The notes beneath the pieces were generated by a model. It saw nothing but the letters and a program-made list of their open reading frames with translations. It was not told the DNA's origin and searched no databases. Positions 1-5,721 of a stretch of 5,767 bases of DNA are shown piece by piece; the stretch's first letter is position 1, and each line of letters begins with the position of its first letter. Made by a program: the position numbers and the translations under genes. This stretch comes from CAIXTV01 sp964543995 (GTDB lineage Bacteria; Bacteroidota; Bacteroidia; Bacteroidales; CAIXTV01), in the NCBI GenBank assembly GCA_964543995.1, contig CAZJBB010000204.1:1-5767 (forward strand), in the 5' to 3' direction.

Positions 1-276
1 AGTATTCATCAATACAACTTTGTTTTTCCCTTTAGGAAATCTCCTGAGAAAATGAAGCATAACCGGTGGATAATTAAATCCATGAATTGGAGATATAAAA
101 ACAACTAATGCATCAGTAGGAGGGGGAGCGATATGAAGTCTATTTATATCGGCTATATTAATAATTTGAACTTCATTATCATTTTCTTCAGCAATTTTTG
201 AAAGCCAAATGGCTATATTTCTGGCATTTCCGGTTCCTGAAAAATAGTAAATGTACAGTTTATTAATGGGATACAT
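1..276 (-). CDS. Flavodoxin-fold protein, N-terminal part (cut by window edge)
   Basis: Ninety-two codons are open from ATG 276 down to base 1, so the C-terminus lies outside the window. An in-frame TGA directly precedes the ATG, which makes this the first possible start. Residues 7-17 read LYIYYFSGTGN: a hydrophobic beta strand followed by the SGTGN loop (13-17) that binds the FMN phosphate in flavodoxins. A second strand and loop, LVVFISPIHGFNYPP (57-71), match the flavin-ring side of the fold. This looks like the flavodoxin half of EFR1-type proteins, which carry two [4Fe-4S] clusters after the flavodoxin domain, but that part is not visible, so the choice between a lone flavodoxin and EFR1 is open. 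The likely role is low-potential electron transfer in the cytoplasm. It lies 105 bases downstream of a membrane-protein gene on the same strand and may share its transcript. Confidence 0.8.
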   Translation of the reverse strand, partial: MYPINKLYIYYFSGTGNARNIAIWLSKIAEENDNEVQIINIADINRLHIAPPPTDALVVFISPIHGFNYPPVMLHFLRRFPKGKNKVVLMNT

Positions 277-381
277 TCAGGATATTAATCTATGAGTGGT
301 TTTATTTAAATCAAGGCTAAACGAAGATATATCTTTCTAATTTGAATTTGTAGTATGGATTTGGGAAGGAATAATTAATCA

Positions 382-1007
382 TCATTTGCAGAATTGTCTT
401 TGAAAGTTAACTTTAAAACTGTCAATTTCCATATTTGAATACATACAACAAGAACTATCAACCATCCATGATTTGAAATAATACGATTTTCCGTTACATT
501 CGAATTTATCGTCAGAGAAGCTTGTCCAGCCTAGCTTGCTGTCTTCACTATTTAATTCAACTCCCGAAAAAGTTCTCATTTTTGTCTTTGGTAAATCACT
601 TTCAATATCAGATGAAGTCATGAAAATTCCATTTGCCGGTATCATTATTTCGTAGCTCCAACATAATGGGGAGCTAGGAAGTTTTGGTGCATTGTCCACA
701 CCATATATAGCTATAATGTACTTGCTTTCTAAATGATCCGGGATAATTAGAGTCTTTGTTCGCTGCGTATAACTATAACAAAGGAATATGATAGTAAGGA
801 AAAATGACTCAATGATAAACGTCCAACGATATTTTTTTAAAAACCTTTGTAGAAAGTAATCTCCCAATAGTCCCAACAATCCAAAGGGAAGAAAATTGAT
901 TAAAAAGAGAAACCCCCATCCCTCTAGTCCTGGATATAAGGCATTTATATCGAAAACCCAATTACAATAACACTTGCAATGTTTAAGGGAGTGGGTCTAT
1001 ATTTCAT
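382..1007 (-). pseudogene. Small three-segment membrane protein of unknown function, frameshifted
   Basis: I do not recognise a named family. The visible long frame ends at TAA 382 and is open upstream to 996 without an ATG. A different frame starts at ATG 1007, reads MKYRPTPLNIASVIVIGF, then hits TAA. The two join into one natural protein if a base is restored in the four-base T run of the minus strand (953-956). The span is 626 nt, and one more base gives 209 codons (208 residues). Corrected, it has hydrophobic segments at about 8-22, 30-50 and 62-78, then a soluble domain of about 130 residues with Cys at several places (including a CC pair) and no catalytic motif I can name. The ATG lies 2 bases after the fic stop, so the genes are probably translationally coupled. 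Starting at TTG 879 would cut the second membrane segment. The shift may be a real mutation or an assembly error. Confidence 0.72.
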
Positions 1008-1009
1008 TT

Positions 1010-1771
1010 TTATTTCAGACAATTGGGTAACATGGCCAGGAAATTTAGGCAATGATCATAATTTAACTCATAGAAATTTACTCCTAAATGAATGTTTTCA
1101 TAATAGCGCGATTGATGCTCTTTATAATATTTTTCGGAAGGGATTTTCCAAAAATCTTGTCCTAACTTTTCCGCTACAAACCATTTTTCAATTAATCGAG
1201 CGGCTCTTCCATTTCCATCTTTAAAGGGATGAACATGAGCAAATCTGAGATGTATGAATGAAGCATGATAAAAGACTTCTTGTGCTGACAAAGGTGAATT
1301 TATTAAGTCTTTCAGTTGTTGAAAAAAAACACCCATTTCTTGTTTTACAAAATCAGGTTCAACTGCTAAATAAGCCATTCCTGATTTTCCAAAAACACCT
1401 ACGGGCTCAGTTCTATAATGACCTCTTTTACTTTTAATTAATAGCGTTTCTGAAAATATTTTATGACATGTTAAAAGATTATCTTCGGTGAGTTTATTCC
1501 CTTGCGCAAAATGATACGCTTTGATAAGATTTTGAATTTCTTCAATCTCTTTAGCATGGCTAAATTTCTCCTTGCTTAATTCGTAATTCATGTACGAATT
1601 AAAATCTATACTATTGCCCTCAATATTAGATGAATAAACGGCAGAAGCTTTAGTTAAATATTCGAAGTCCCCATTGTTTTCAGAAAAATCAAACTTTGCA
1701 ATAAATTCAGGTAATTGAGAACCAATGATCTTTGTATATTGTTTTAAATATTTCTTTTCATTAATATTCAC
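1010..1771 (-). CDS. Fic family protein (probable AMP transferase, class II)
   Basis: This 253-residue protein carries the complete Fic core HPFKDGNGRAAR at 181-192, with the catalytic His181, the metal-binding Asp185 and the phosphate-binding GNGR loop and Arg192. The family typically transfers AMP from ATP to a hydroxyl side chain of a target protein. An inhibitory helix motif (S/T)xxxE(G/N) is visible N-terminally as SSNIEG, with Ser47, Glu51 and Gly52. This makes it class II, where the Glu of the same chain blocks productive ATP binding. The flap region is around GHYRTEPVGVFG (117-128). There is no C-terminal winged-helix extension. The target is unknown. The start is GTG 1771: no ATG occurs in frame between it and the upstream TAA at 1808-1810, and the promoter box lies just before it. 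The stop is 2 bases from the ATG of a membrane protein, suggesting a two-gene unit. No separate antitoxin is seen upstream. Confidence 0.93.
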   Translation of the reverse strand: MNINEKKYLKQYTKIIGSQLPEFIAKFDFSENNGDFEYLTKASAVYSSNIEGNSIDFNSYMNYELSKEKFSHAKEIEEIQNLIKAYHFAQGNKLTEDNLLTCHKIFSETLLIKSKRGHYRTEPVGVFGKSGMAYLAVEPDFVKQEMGVFFQQLKDLINSPLSAQEVFYHASFIHLRFAHVHPFKDGNGRAARLIEKWFVAEKLGQDFWKIPSEKYYKEHQSRYYENIHLGVNFYELNYDHCLNFLAMLPNCLK

Positions 1772-1793
1772 TGAGCAGAATTTAATATAAAGA

Positions 1794-1823
1794 CAAAGAT
1801 AATGAATTTAGCTAAATTAGAAA
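1794..1823 (-). promoter_or_regulatory. Candidate Bacteroidota-type promoter of fic
   Basis: On the minus strand TATCTTTG (1801 to 1794) matches the TAnnTTTG -7 element of the phylum. TTTC (1823 to 1820) lies 18 bases upstream as a weak -33 element. Transcription would begin near 1788, leaving a leader of about 17 bases before GTG 1771. Only the -7 box is a strong match. Confidence 0.5.
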
Positions 1824-1847
1824 GGGCGCTTTTTCATAGAATCTTAA

Positions 1848-2018
1848 TGGAAGGAGCGGGAGAAACACTATTTATTCAATGCTTCTGTAAAAACCAACAA
1901 AGGCCTAGCCTTTGATGAGCAGGGTGTTTGCATTTGATCTTATTTTCCTCGTGAATGTTTCCTGTTTTTAGAAGAGACTAATCCATTTGACGAAACTATA
2001 TTCATTATAATGGGAAGA
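1848..2018 (+). other. Possible decayed reading frame between fic and the esterase
   Basis: One plus-strand frame runs from after a TAA at 1845 to a TAG at 2019, interrupted only by TGA 1935-1937. It has no start codon and reads like plausible protein (for example KTNKGLAFDEQGVCI before the stop and FLFLEETNPFDETIF after it). I cannot assign a family. It may be a remnant of a lost gene or chance. Nothing else in 1772-2064 looks coding. Confidence 0.15.
1898..1914 (-). terminator. Possible weak terminator after the esterase gene
   Basis: Arms CAAAGGC (1898-1904) and GCCTTTG (1908-1914) form a perfect 7-bp stem with a 3-base loop. Read on the minus strand, the hairpin is followed by TTGGTTTTTA, a partial T tract. 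It lies about 150 bases after the esterase stop and just before the fic promoter, a sensible place to end that transcript. The stem is short, so this is only a candidate. Confidence 0.3.
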
Positions 2019-2064
2019 TAGGAAGTGATTCTTCCAGAGTATTAATAGTTTTCAATATTTTGCT

Positions 2065-3012
2065 TTATTTTGAATGCGACTTGAAAAAATTCCAGATGCA
2101 CTGACAGCCATCGATACTGCGACAGGTTTTGCCAATCCACTTTTCACTTAAATATTGCCAACCTCCTGGCCAGGTGTGTCCACCTCCATTAATTGTTATC
2201 AAACATACCTCGCCTATATTTAATGAATCACCAAATGTAGTCATATACACTTGAAAACCATCCGGAATATTATTGTCAGAAAGCAAAATTGTTTTGGGAA
2301 CATCGTTTATATTATTATGCTTAACCCAAAATGAAACCGATTCATTCGTGGAAAGCACTTTTCCAAACTTCCTTTTACCGAAATGTACATTTCCTCCTTC
2401 AAAAGGTACAAGCGGATCGTTGGTTCCGTTAATAATCATTAAAGCCACTGCATGCTTGGGAAGAGATTTCAAATCAGCAGGAATGTTTCCACATACAGGA
2501 GCAGCCGCCGCAATCTTTTCACTGAGTTCAATTGCCAAACGATGGGTCATAAGCGCTCCGTTCGACATCCCGGTTACATATACTCGCTTTGGGTCAGCAT
2601 TATATGTTTTGATTATTTCGTCTATCAGTGAGGAAATAAAACCTACATCGTCAATATTCAAATTTTGTGCTTTATACGATGAGGGTAAATTAAGTCGTCC
2701 ATCGTTCCAATTTTTTCCAATGCCGTCCGGATATACAACAATAAAATGCTCTCGGTTAGCTAATGTATCAAAGCCACCGCAAGTGAGGTCTACCATTTTT
2801 TTGCCTGTGCCTCTTCCCCCATGCAATGCAATTAATAAAGGAACCCTGTTCGTTGTATCAAGGTTTTGAGGGATGTGAATCCAATAGGTGCGATTTATCC
2901 CATTATGTAAAAGACTACATTCCTTATCGCCGGTATTCTTAATCCGTGAAAAACAGAATCCGCTAAGCGAAATTAGGGTAAACGCGAAAAATAGAAATAT
3001 TGTTTTTTTCAT
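2065..3012 (-). CDS. Secreted alpha/beta-hydrolase esterase, LpqC / PHB-depolymerase family
   Basis: This 315-residue protein begins with MKKTIFLFFAFTLISLSG, a clear Sec signal peptide (residues 1 to about 22) with no proper lipobox, so it should be exported to the periplasm or outside. The hydrolase core shows LHGGRG (63-68, oxyanion region), NWNDGR (101-106), the nucleophile elbow GMSNG with Ser150, NGTNDPLVP with Asp199, and GGGHTWPGG with His279, giving a full Ser-Asp-His triad. These motifs are typical of the LpqC/PHB-depolymerase and feruloyl-esterase-like (CE1) group. The true ester substrate (polyester, acetyl or feruloyl sugar) cannot be read from the sequence. I chose ATG 3012 over the in-frame TTG 3042 because the signal peptide starts there and TTG 3042 falls inside the promoter box. 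The C-terminus (296-305) is unusually rich in Cys: TCRSIDGCQC. It is a single gene, separated from fic by about 290 bases. Confidence 0.88.
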   Translation of the reverse strand: MKKTIFLFFAFTLISLSGFCFSRIKNTGDKECSLLHNGINRTYWIHIPQNLDTTNRVPLLIALHGGRGTGKKMVDLTCGGFDTLANREHFIVVYPDGIGKNWNDGRLNLPSSYKAQNLNIDDVGFISSLIDEIIKTYNADPKRVYVTGMSNGALMTHRLAIELSEKIAAAAPVCGNIPADLKSLPKHAVALMIINGTNDPLVPFEGGNVHFGKRKFGKVLSTNESVSFWVKHNNINDVPKTILLSDNNIPDGFQVYMTTFGDSLNIGEVCLITINGGGHTWPGGWQYLSEKWIGKTCRSIDGCQCIWNFFKSHSK

Positions 3013-3039
3013 TAGAGCATCTAAGTCAATACTTAATCT

Positions 3040-3068
3040 CAAAAATACGAATTTATTTTGAAAGCAAA
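3040..3068 (-). promoter_or_regulatory. Promoter of the esterase gene
   Basis: On the minus strand TATTTTTG (3047 to 3040) matches TAnnTTTG exactly, and TTTG (3068 to 3065) sits 17 bases upstream as the -33 element. The start of transcription would be near 3034, about 22 bases before ATG 3012. This is the best-matching promoter in the window and it rules against translation from TTG 3042. Confidence 0.6.
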
Positions 3069-3090
3069 ATAAACGAGTGATTTTTTATGT

Positions 3091-3150
3091 GCAAGTCTCG
3101 ATGCGATGGGTGTGCCGCTGCTCATCGAGTCCAGTCTGGCCGATATTCCT
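3091..3150. other. GC-rich island with inverted repeat in AT-rich intergenic DNA
   Basis: About 60 bases are close to 60% G+C, in sharp contrast to the flanks. Arms CTCGATG (3097-3103) and CATCGAG (3123-3129) are perfect inverted repeats around 19 bases. One plus-strand frame reads ASLDAMGVPLLIESSLADIP and then stops at 3157, so it could be a scrap of a lost gene. It could also be a structured RNA element or a protein-binding site upstream of the esterase promoter. I cannot decide between these. Confidence 0.35.
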
Positions 3151-3159
3151 TGTATCTAA

Positions 3160-3200
3160 ATATTATGTCGAAAAGCTCAATTTAGTCAATGCAGTCATGA
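3160..3200. repeat. Diverged outlying units related to the 21-bp array
   Basis: TTTAGTCAATGCAGTCATG (3181-3199) resembles bases 3455-3474 of the array, which read TTTAGTCGAATGCAATTATG, with one missing base and two changes. The preceding piece from 3160 (ATATTATGTCGAA) resembles the unit at 3576 (ATTTTATGGTCGAA). These look like eroded copies left of the main array. The stretch 3201-3284 shows no clear units and nothing else I can name. Confidence 0.4.
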
Positions 3201-3284
3201 AAATCTCAATAAAGAAGAATTCTTTGCTGAGCAGGTGATTTCTATTAAAAGGAGGAACACTTTACTTAAAATAACCAACCCTAT

Positions 3285-3616
3285 ATTTTTATGGACAACT
3301 CGGTATTTTTTTGGTTAAAGACGTTTTTTCTATGGACAAATCAGAAATTTTTAGGTCTAAGGGAAAAATTTTCATGTCCAACGCAATATTTTTTTGTTTA
3401 AGGGAGAAATTTTGTTGACGAATGCAATTATGTCAGGTGCTAACGCCAATATTTTTTAGTCGAATGCAATTATGTCATCTGTTATCGCTAAATTTTCTTG
3501 ATCAAAGTCAACATTTTTATGGTTAACCTTAAAATTTTACCGATTAACCTTAAAATTTAAGTGAAGAACGCATTTATTTTATGGTCGAACCGGTTTTTTT
3601 CCCGATAAAGACCGAT
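3285..3616. repeat. Degenerate tandem array, 16 units of 20-21 bp
   Basis: Units begin at 3285, 3305, 3326, 3347, 3368, 3388, 3409, 3430, 3451, 3472, 3492, 3513, 3534, 3555, 3576 and 3596. Twelve are 21 bp and four are 20 bp. Units share a register rather than a sequence: ATTTTT at positions 1-6, usually G at 9, AA at 13-14 in nearly every unit, and A/T at the end. Two neighbours may be almost alike or quite different. A further eroded unit may follow at 3617. The 20-bp units break any reading frame, so this is non-coding. Period 21 is two helical turns, so the phased T tracts could bend the DNA (inference). There are no spacers and no strict repeat, so it is not a CRISPR. Confidence 0.8.
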
Positions 3617-3701
3617 ATTCCTAAGGATATAGTATGAAATTTAACAGAAGAAGAGGAAGATGTTCCGCTAAACACATAACATTTCCATTAATTTACTCAT
3701 G

Positions 3702-3750
3702 CTTCCGTCTTCGAACTTCAAACTTCCGTCTCTCTTCTTTTCACTTCTTC
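3702..3750. repeat. Seven pyrimidine-rich heptamers, CTTCnnn
   Basis: The stretch divides exactly into CTTCCGT, CTTCGAA, CTTCAAA, CTTCCGT, CTCTCTT, CTTTTCA and CTTCTTC. The first four and the last keep CTTC; the fifth and sixth are eroded. The plus strand is almost all C and T. It ends 12 bases before the -33 region of the kinase promoter, so a role in that promoter is possible but not shown. Confidence 0.6.
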
Positions 3751-3761
3751 ATATAATGCAA

Positions 3762-3792
3762 TTCGGATATTTATGAAATATGACTAACTTTG
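3762..3792 (+). promoter_or_regulatory. Promoter of the kinase-regulator operon
   Basis: TAACTTTG (3785-3792) matches the TAnnTTTG -7 element, with TTCG (3762-3765) 19 bases upstream as an imperfect -33 element. Transcription would begin near 3798, only about 10 bases before ATG 3809, giving a nearly leaderless message. No Shine-Dalgarno sequence precedes the ATG, as is usual in this phylum. Confidence 0.55.
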
Positions 3793-3808
3793 ACCATAAA
3801 TTCAAATT

Positions 3809-4891
3809 ATGCCCTTTGCCGGAAGTAGAAAATTAGCCTTACCCTTCCAATATGCCGTAAGTATATTGTTGACCATGCTGATTTCAACAATATGTTTTTT
3901 AATGGCTGCATTTATTGGATACAAAGTGGTTGCATTAATACTCCTTTTTATTGTTTCTTTGCTTGCCATGTTGTTTGACATCAAACCTGTCTTGACTGCA
4001 GCAGTGTTGAGTGCAATCATTTGGAATTTTTTCTTTATTCCTCCCATTTTTACCTTACATATTGATAATGCTGAAGATATATTGATGTTTTTGATGTATT
4101 TTGTGGTGGCTTTGGTAAATGCCGTGTTAACTTATAAAATTAGAGAAGTTGAAAAAAAGGCCAGAGAAAAAGAAGAGAAAGAAAATACCATACGATTGTA
4201 TAATACCCTATTAAACTCTTTGTCCCATGAGTTAAGAACACCAATTTCTGCCATTATAGGTGCCGTAGATACCATGAAAGAAAATAAGGAGAAACTTTCG
4301 CCCGAAACCCAACAGGATTTATTAAATGAAATTGATATTGCCAGCATCAGGCTTAATCGTCAAGTGGAAAATCTGCTGAATCAAAGTCGTTTAGAAAGCG
4401 GAATATTGAAACTCAATTTGGATTGGTGCGACATGAATGATTTGGTTTACTATGTACTTGGAAAACTGTCATCAGTGATGGCTAACCATCAAGTGATTTT
4501 TCAACCCAACGAAGAACTTCCTTTATTTAAAATTGATAGGGGCTTAATGGAGCAAGTTTTTATTAATTTATTGCTGAATGCAGTTCATTATACGCCTCCT
4601 CAATCGAAAATTCAAATTGTTGTGGAATGTGTAAATGAAACATGTTATATTAACATCTCAGATAATGGAAAAGGCTTCCCTGAAAATGATATTCAGCATG
4701 TGTTTGATAAGTTCTATCGTTTGCCGCATAATAAAACCGGTGGCATTGGATTGGGCTTGTCCATAGTAAAAGGATTTGTGGAAGCACACAAAGGGACAAT
4801 CACACTTGAAAATATTCCTTCGGGAGGAGCTTTATTTAGCATCTCTTTTCCTTTAGAAACATCTTTTGTTAACCTCTTAAAAAATGAATAA
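3809..4891 (+). CDS. kdpD: KdpD-like sensor histidine kinase, short form (DUF4118-HisKA-HATPase)
   Basis: This 360-residue inner-membrane kinase has four hydrophobic segments at about 13-36, 40-56, 58-78 and 91-109, arranged like the DUF4118 region of KdpD. A charged helix (110-128) leads to the H box SLSHELRTP with the phospho-acceptor His140. Then come the N box FINLLLNAVHYTP (251-263), G1 SDNGKGFPE (284-292), the F box FDKFYRL (299-305) and G2 GGIGLGLS (311-318). All catalytic boxes are intact. Compared with E. coli KdpD (894 residues) it lacks the N-terminal KdpD domain, the USP-like domain and the GAF-like linker. An in-frame TAA at 3797-3799 shows that no such domains are fused upstream. 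Split or short KdpD forms are common in Bacteroidota. It should phosphorylate the regulator encoded next, whose start it overlaps by 8 bases. Potassium or turgor sensing is inferred from family only. Confidence 0.9.
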   Translation: MPFAGSRKLALPFQYAVSILLTMLISTICFLMAAFIGYKVVALILLFIVSLLAMLFDIKPVLTAAVLSAIIWNFFFIPPIFTLHIDNAEDILMFLMYFVVALVNAVLTYKIREVEKKAREKEEKENTIRLYNTLLNSLSHELRTPISAIIGAVDTMKENKEKLSPETQQDLLNEIDIASIRLNRQVENLLNQSRLESGILKLNLDWCDMNDLVYYVLGKLSSVMANHQVIFQPNEELPLFKIDRGLMEQVFINLLLNAVHYTPPQSKIQIVVECVNETCYINISDNGKGFPENDIQHVFDKFYRLPHNKTGGIGLGLSIVKGFVEAHKGTITLENIPSGGALFSISFPLETSFVNLLKNE

Positions 4892-5561
4892 GGCGGAAAT
4901 TTTAATAATCGATGACGAACAACAAATTCGTAAATTGCTCGAAATTAATCTGGGAAGCAATGGTTACAAAGTGATTCTTGCCGAAACCGGTCAAGAAGGA
5001 ATCCGTTTGGCTGCCAATCATCCTCCTGATTTAATTTTACTTGATTTGGGTTTGCCCGATAAAAGTGGGCATGATATTCTAAAGGAGTTAAGAACTTGGT
5101 TCACAAAAGCCATCATTATTCTTTCGGTTCAAAGCAGCGAAACCGATATTGTTACGGCATTGGACAACGGAGCCACGGATTATCTTACAAAACCTTTTCG
5201 TGTCGGCGAACTGCTAGCGCGCATTCGTTCCTGCCTCAGGAGAAACAATGACGAAGAAGAAAAAACCATTTTTTGTTTCGAAGATATTGAAATTGACTTT
5301 ATTGGAAGGGTGGTAAAGAAAAATGCAGAAATCGTAAAACTCACGGGAACAGAATTTAATTTATTATGCCTTTTTGCCAAAAATGAAGGCCGTGTTCTCA
5401 CTCACCAATTTATTTTAAAAGAGATTTGGGGCGTCAATTTTCAAACCGAAACCCAATATTTGAGAGTATTTGTGGGTACATTGCGTAAAAAGATAGAAGA
5501 TAACCCCAATCACCCAACACACATTATTACCGAAAGCGGTGTCGGTTACCGCTTTAATTAA
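4884..5561 (+). CDS. kdpE: KdpE-like response regulator (OmpR/PhoB class)
   Basis: This 225-residue cytoplasmic transcription factor has a receiver domain at 1-120 with the acidic pair Asp10-Asp11, the phospho-acceptor Asp54 in LILLDLGLPDKSG, switch residue Ser81 (IILS) and Lys103 in the TKPF turn. The GLPD signature and the ALDNGATDYLTKPFRVGEL stretch (92-110) closely resemble KdpE. A winged-helix domain (about 128-225) follows, with LTGTEFNLLCLFAKNEGRVLT and the recognition-helix region near RVFVGTLRKKIE, ending in the usual GVGYRF. Its ATG (4884) overlaps the kinase stop in ATGAATAA, so the two are translated together and should form a cognate pair. In the known system KdpE activates the kdpFABC potassium pump. 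Those genes are not in this window, so the target here is inferred, and it could equally be the cut gene at 5664. Confidence 0.92.
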   Translation: MNKAEILIIDDEQQIRKLLEINLGSNGYKVILAETGQEGIRLAANHPPDLILLDLGLPDKSGHDILKELRTWFTKAIIILSVQSSETDIVTALDNGATDYLTKPFRVGELLARIRSCLRRNNDEEEKTIFCFEDIEIDFIGRVVKKNAEIVKLTGTEFNLLCLFAKNEGRVLTHQFILKEIWGVNFQTETQYLRVFVGTLRKKIEDNPNHPTHIITESGVGYRFN

Positions 5562-5587
5562 TCCTTCATTCTTTTCTTTATATTTTC

Positions 5588-5608
5588 TTTATATGATAGC
5601 CATATAAA
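5588..5608. terminator. AT-rich inverted repeat after kdpE (terminator or operator)
   Basis: Arms TTTATATG (5588-5595) and CATATAAA (5601-5608) pair perfectly around a 5-base loop, 27 bases after the kdpE stop. The stem has only one G-C pair and no clean T tract follows, so it is weak as an intrinsic terminator. It lies 55 bases before the ATG of the next plus-strand gene and could instead be a regulator site. Confidence 0.35.
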
Positions 5609-5663
5609 TTTATGTTTTAATGATGCTTTAGCATGTTCTTTTGTGGGTTCAAAAAAACAAAAA

Positions 5664-5721
5664 ATGAAAATTGAAACCAAAAGTAAAGTTACAGCAGCAT
5701 CTTTATTAGTTGCTTTAGGAA
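5664..5721 (+). CDS. Start of an unidentified plus-strand gene, cut by adapter
   Basis: ATG 5664 opens a frame reading MKIETKSKVTAASLLVALG before adapter sequence begins at 5722. The charged start followed by a hydrophobic stretch suggests a signal peptide or first membrane segment. It follows kdpE by 102 bases on the same strand and could be a target of that regulator. Nineteen residues are too few to name a family. The stretch 5562-5663 holds the inverted repeat and no other gene. Confidence 0.45.

Noticed and set aside
324..335. Palindrome AAGATATATCTT upstream of the flavodoxin-fold gene
   Set aside because: It is short and AT-only apart from one G and one C; expected by chance in such DNA. 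The nearby TATCTTCG is only a partial promoter match with no -33 box.
979..1224. Plus-strand frame of 81 codons
   Set aside because: It is antisense to fic, which has a complete Fic motif; it has no recognisable protein features.
1802..1915. A 37-residue plus-strand frame starting ATG 1802
   Set aside because: It overlaps the fic promoter and has no recognisable features.
2273..2869. Plus-strand frame of 198 codons
   Set aside because: It is the antisense shadow of the esterase, whose catalytic triad and signal peptide are clear.
3247..3255. AAAAGGAGG, a perfect Shine-Dalgarno-like sequence
   Set aside because: No start codon lies at a suitable distance, and this phylum rarely uses such sites.
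3285..3616. CRISPR array
   Set aside because: Units of 20-21 bp abut with no spacers, and no unit is strictly conserved.
3634..3756. A 40-codon plus-strand frame starting ATG 3634
   Set aside because: It runs through the heptamer repeat and becomes a low-complexity Arg/Ser/Phe peptide; it is explained by the repeat.
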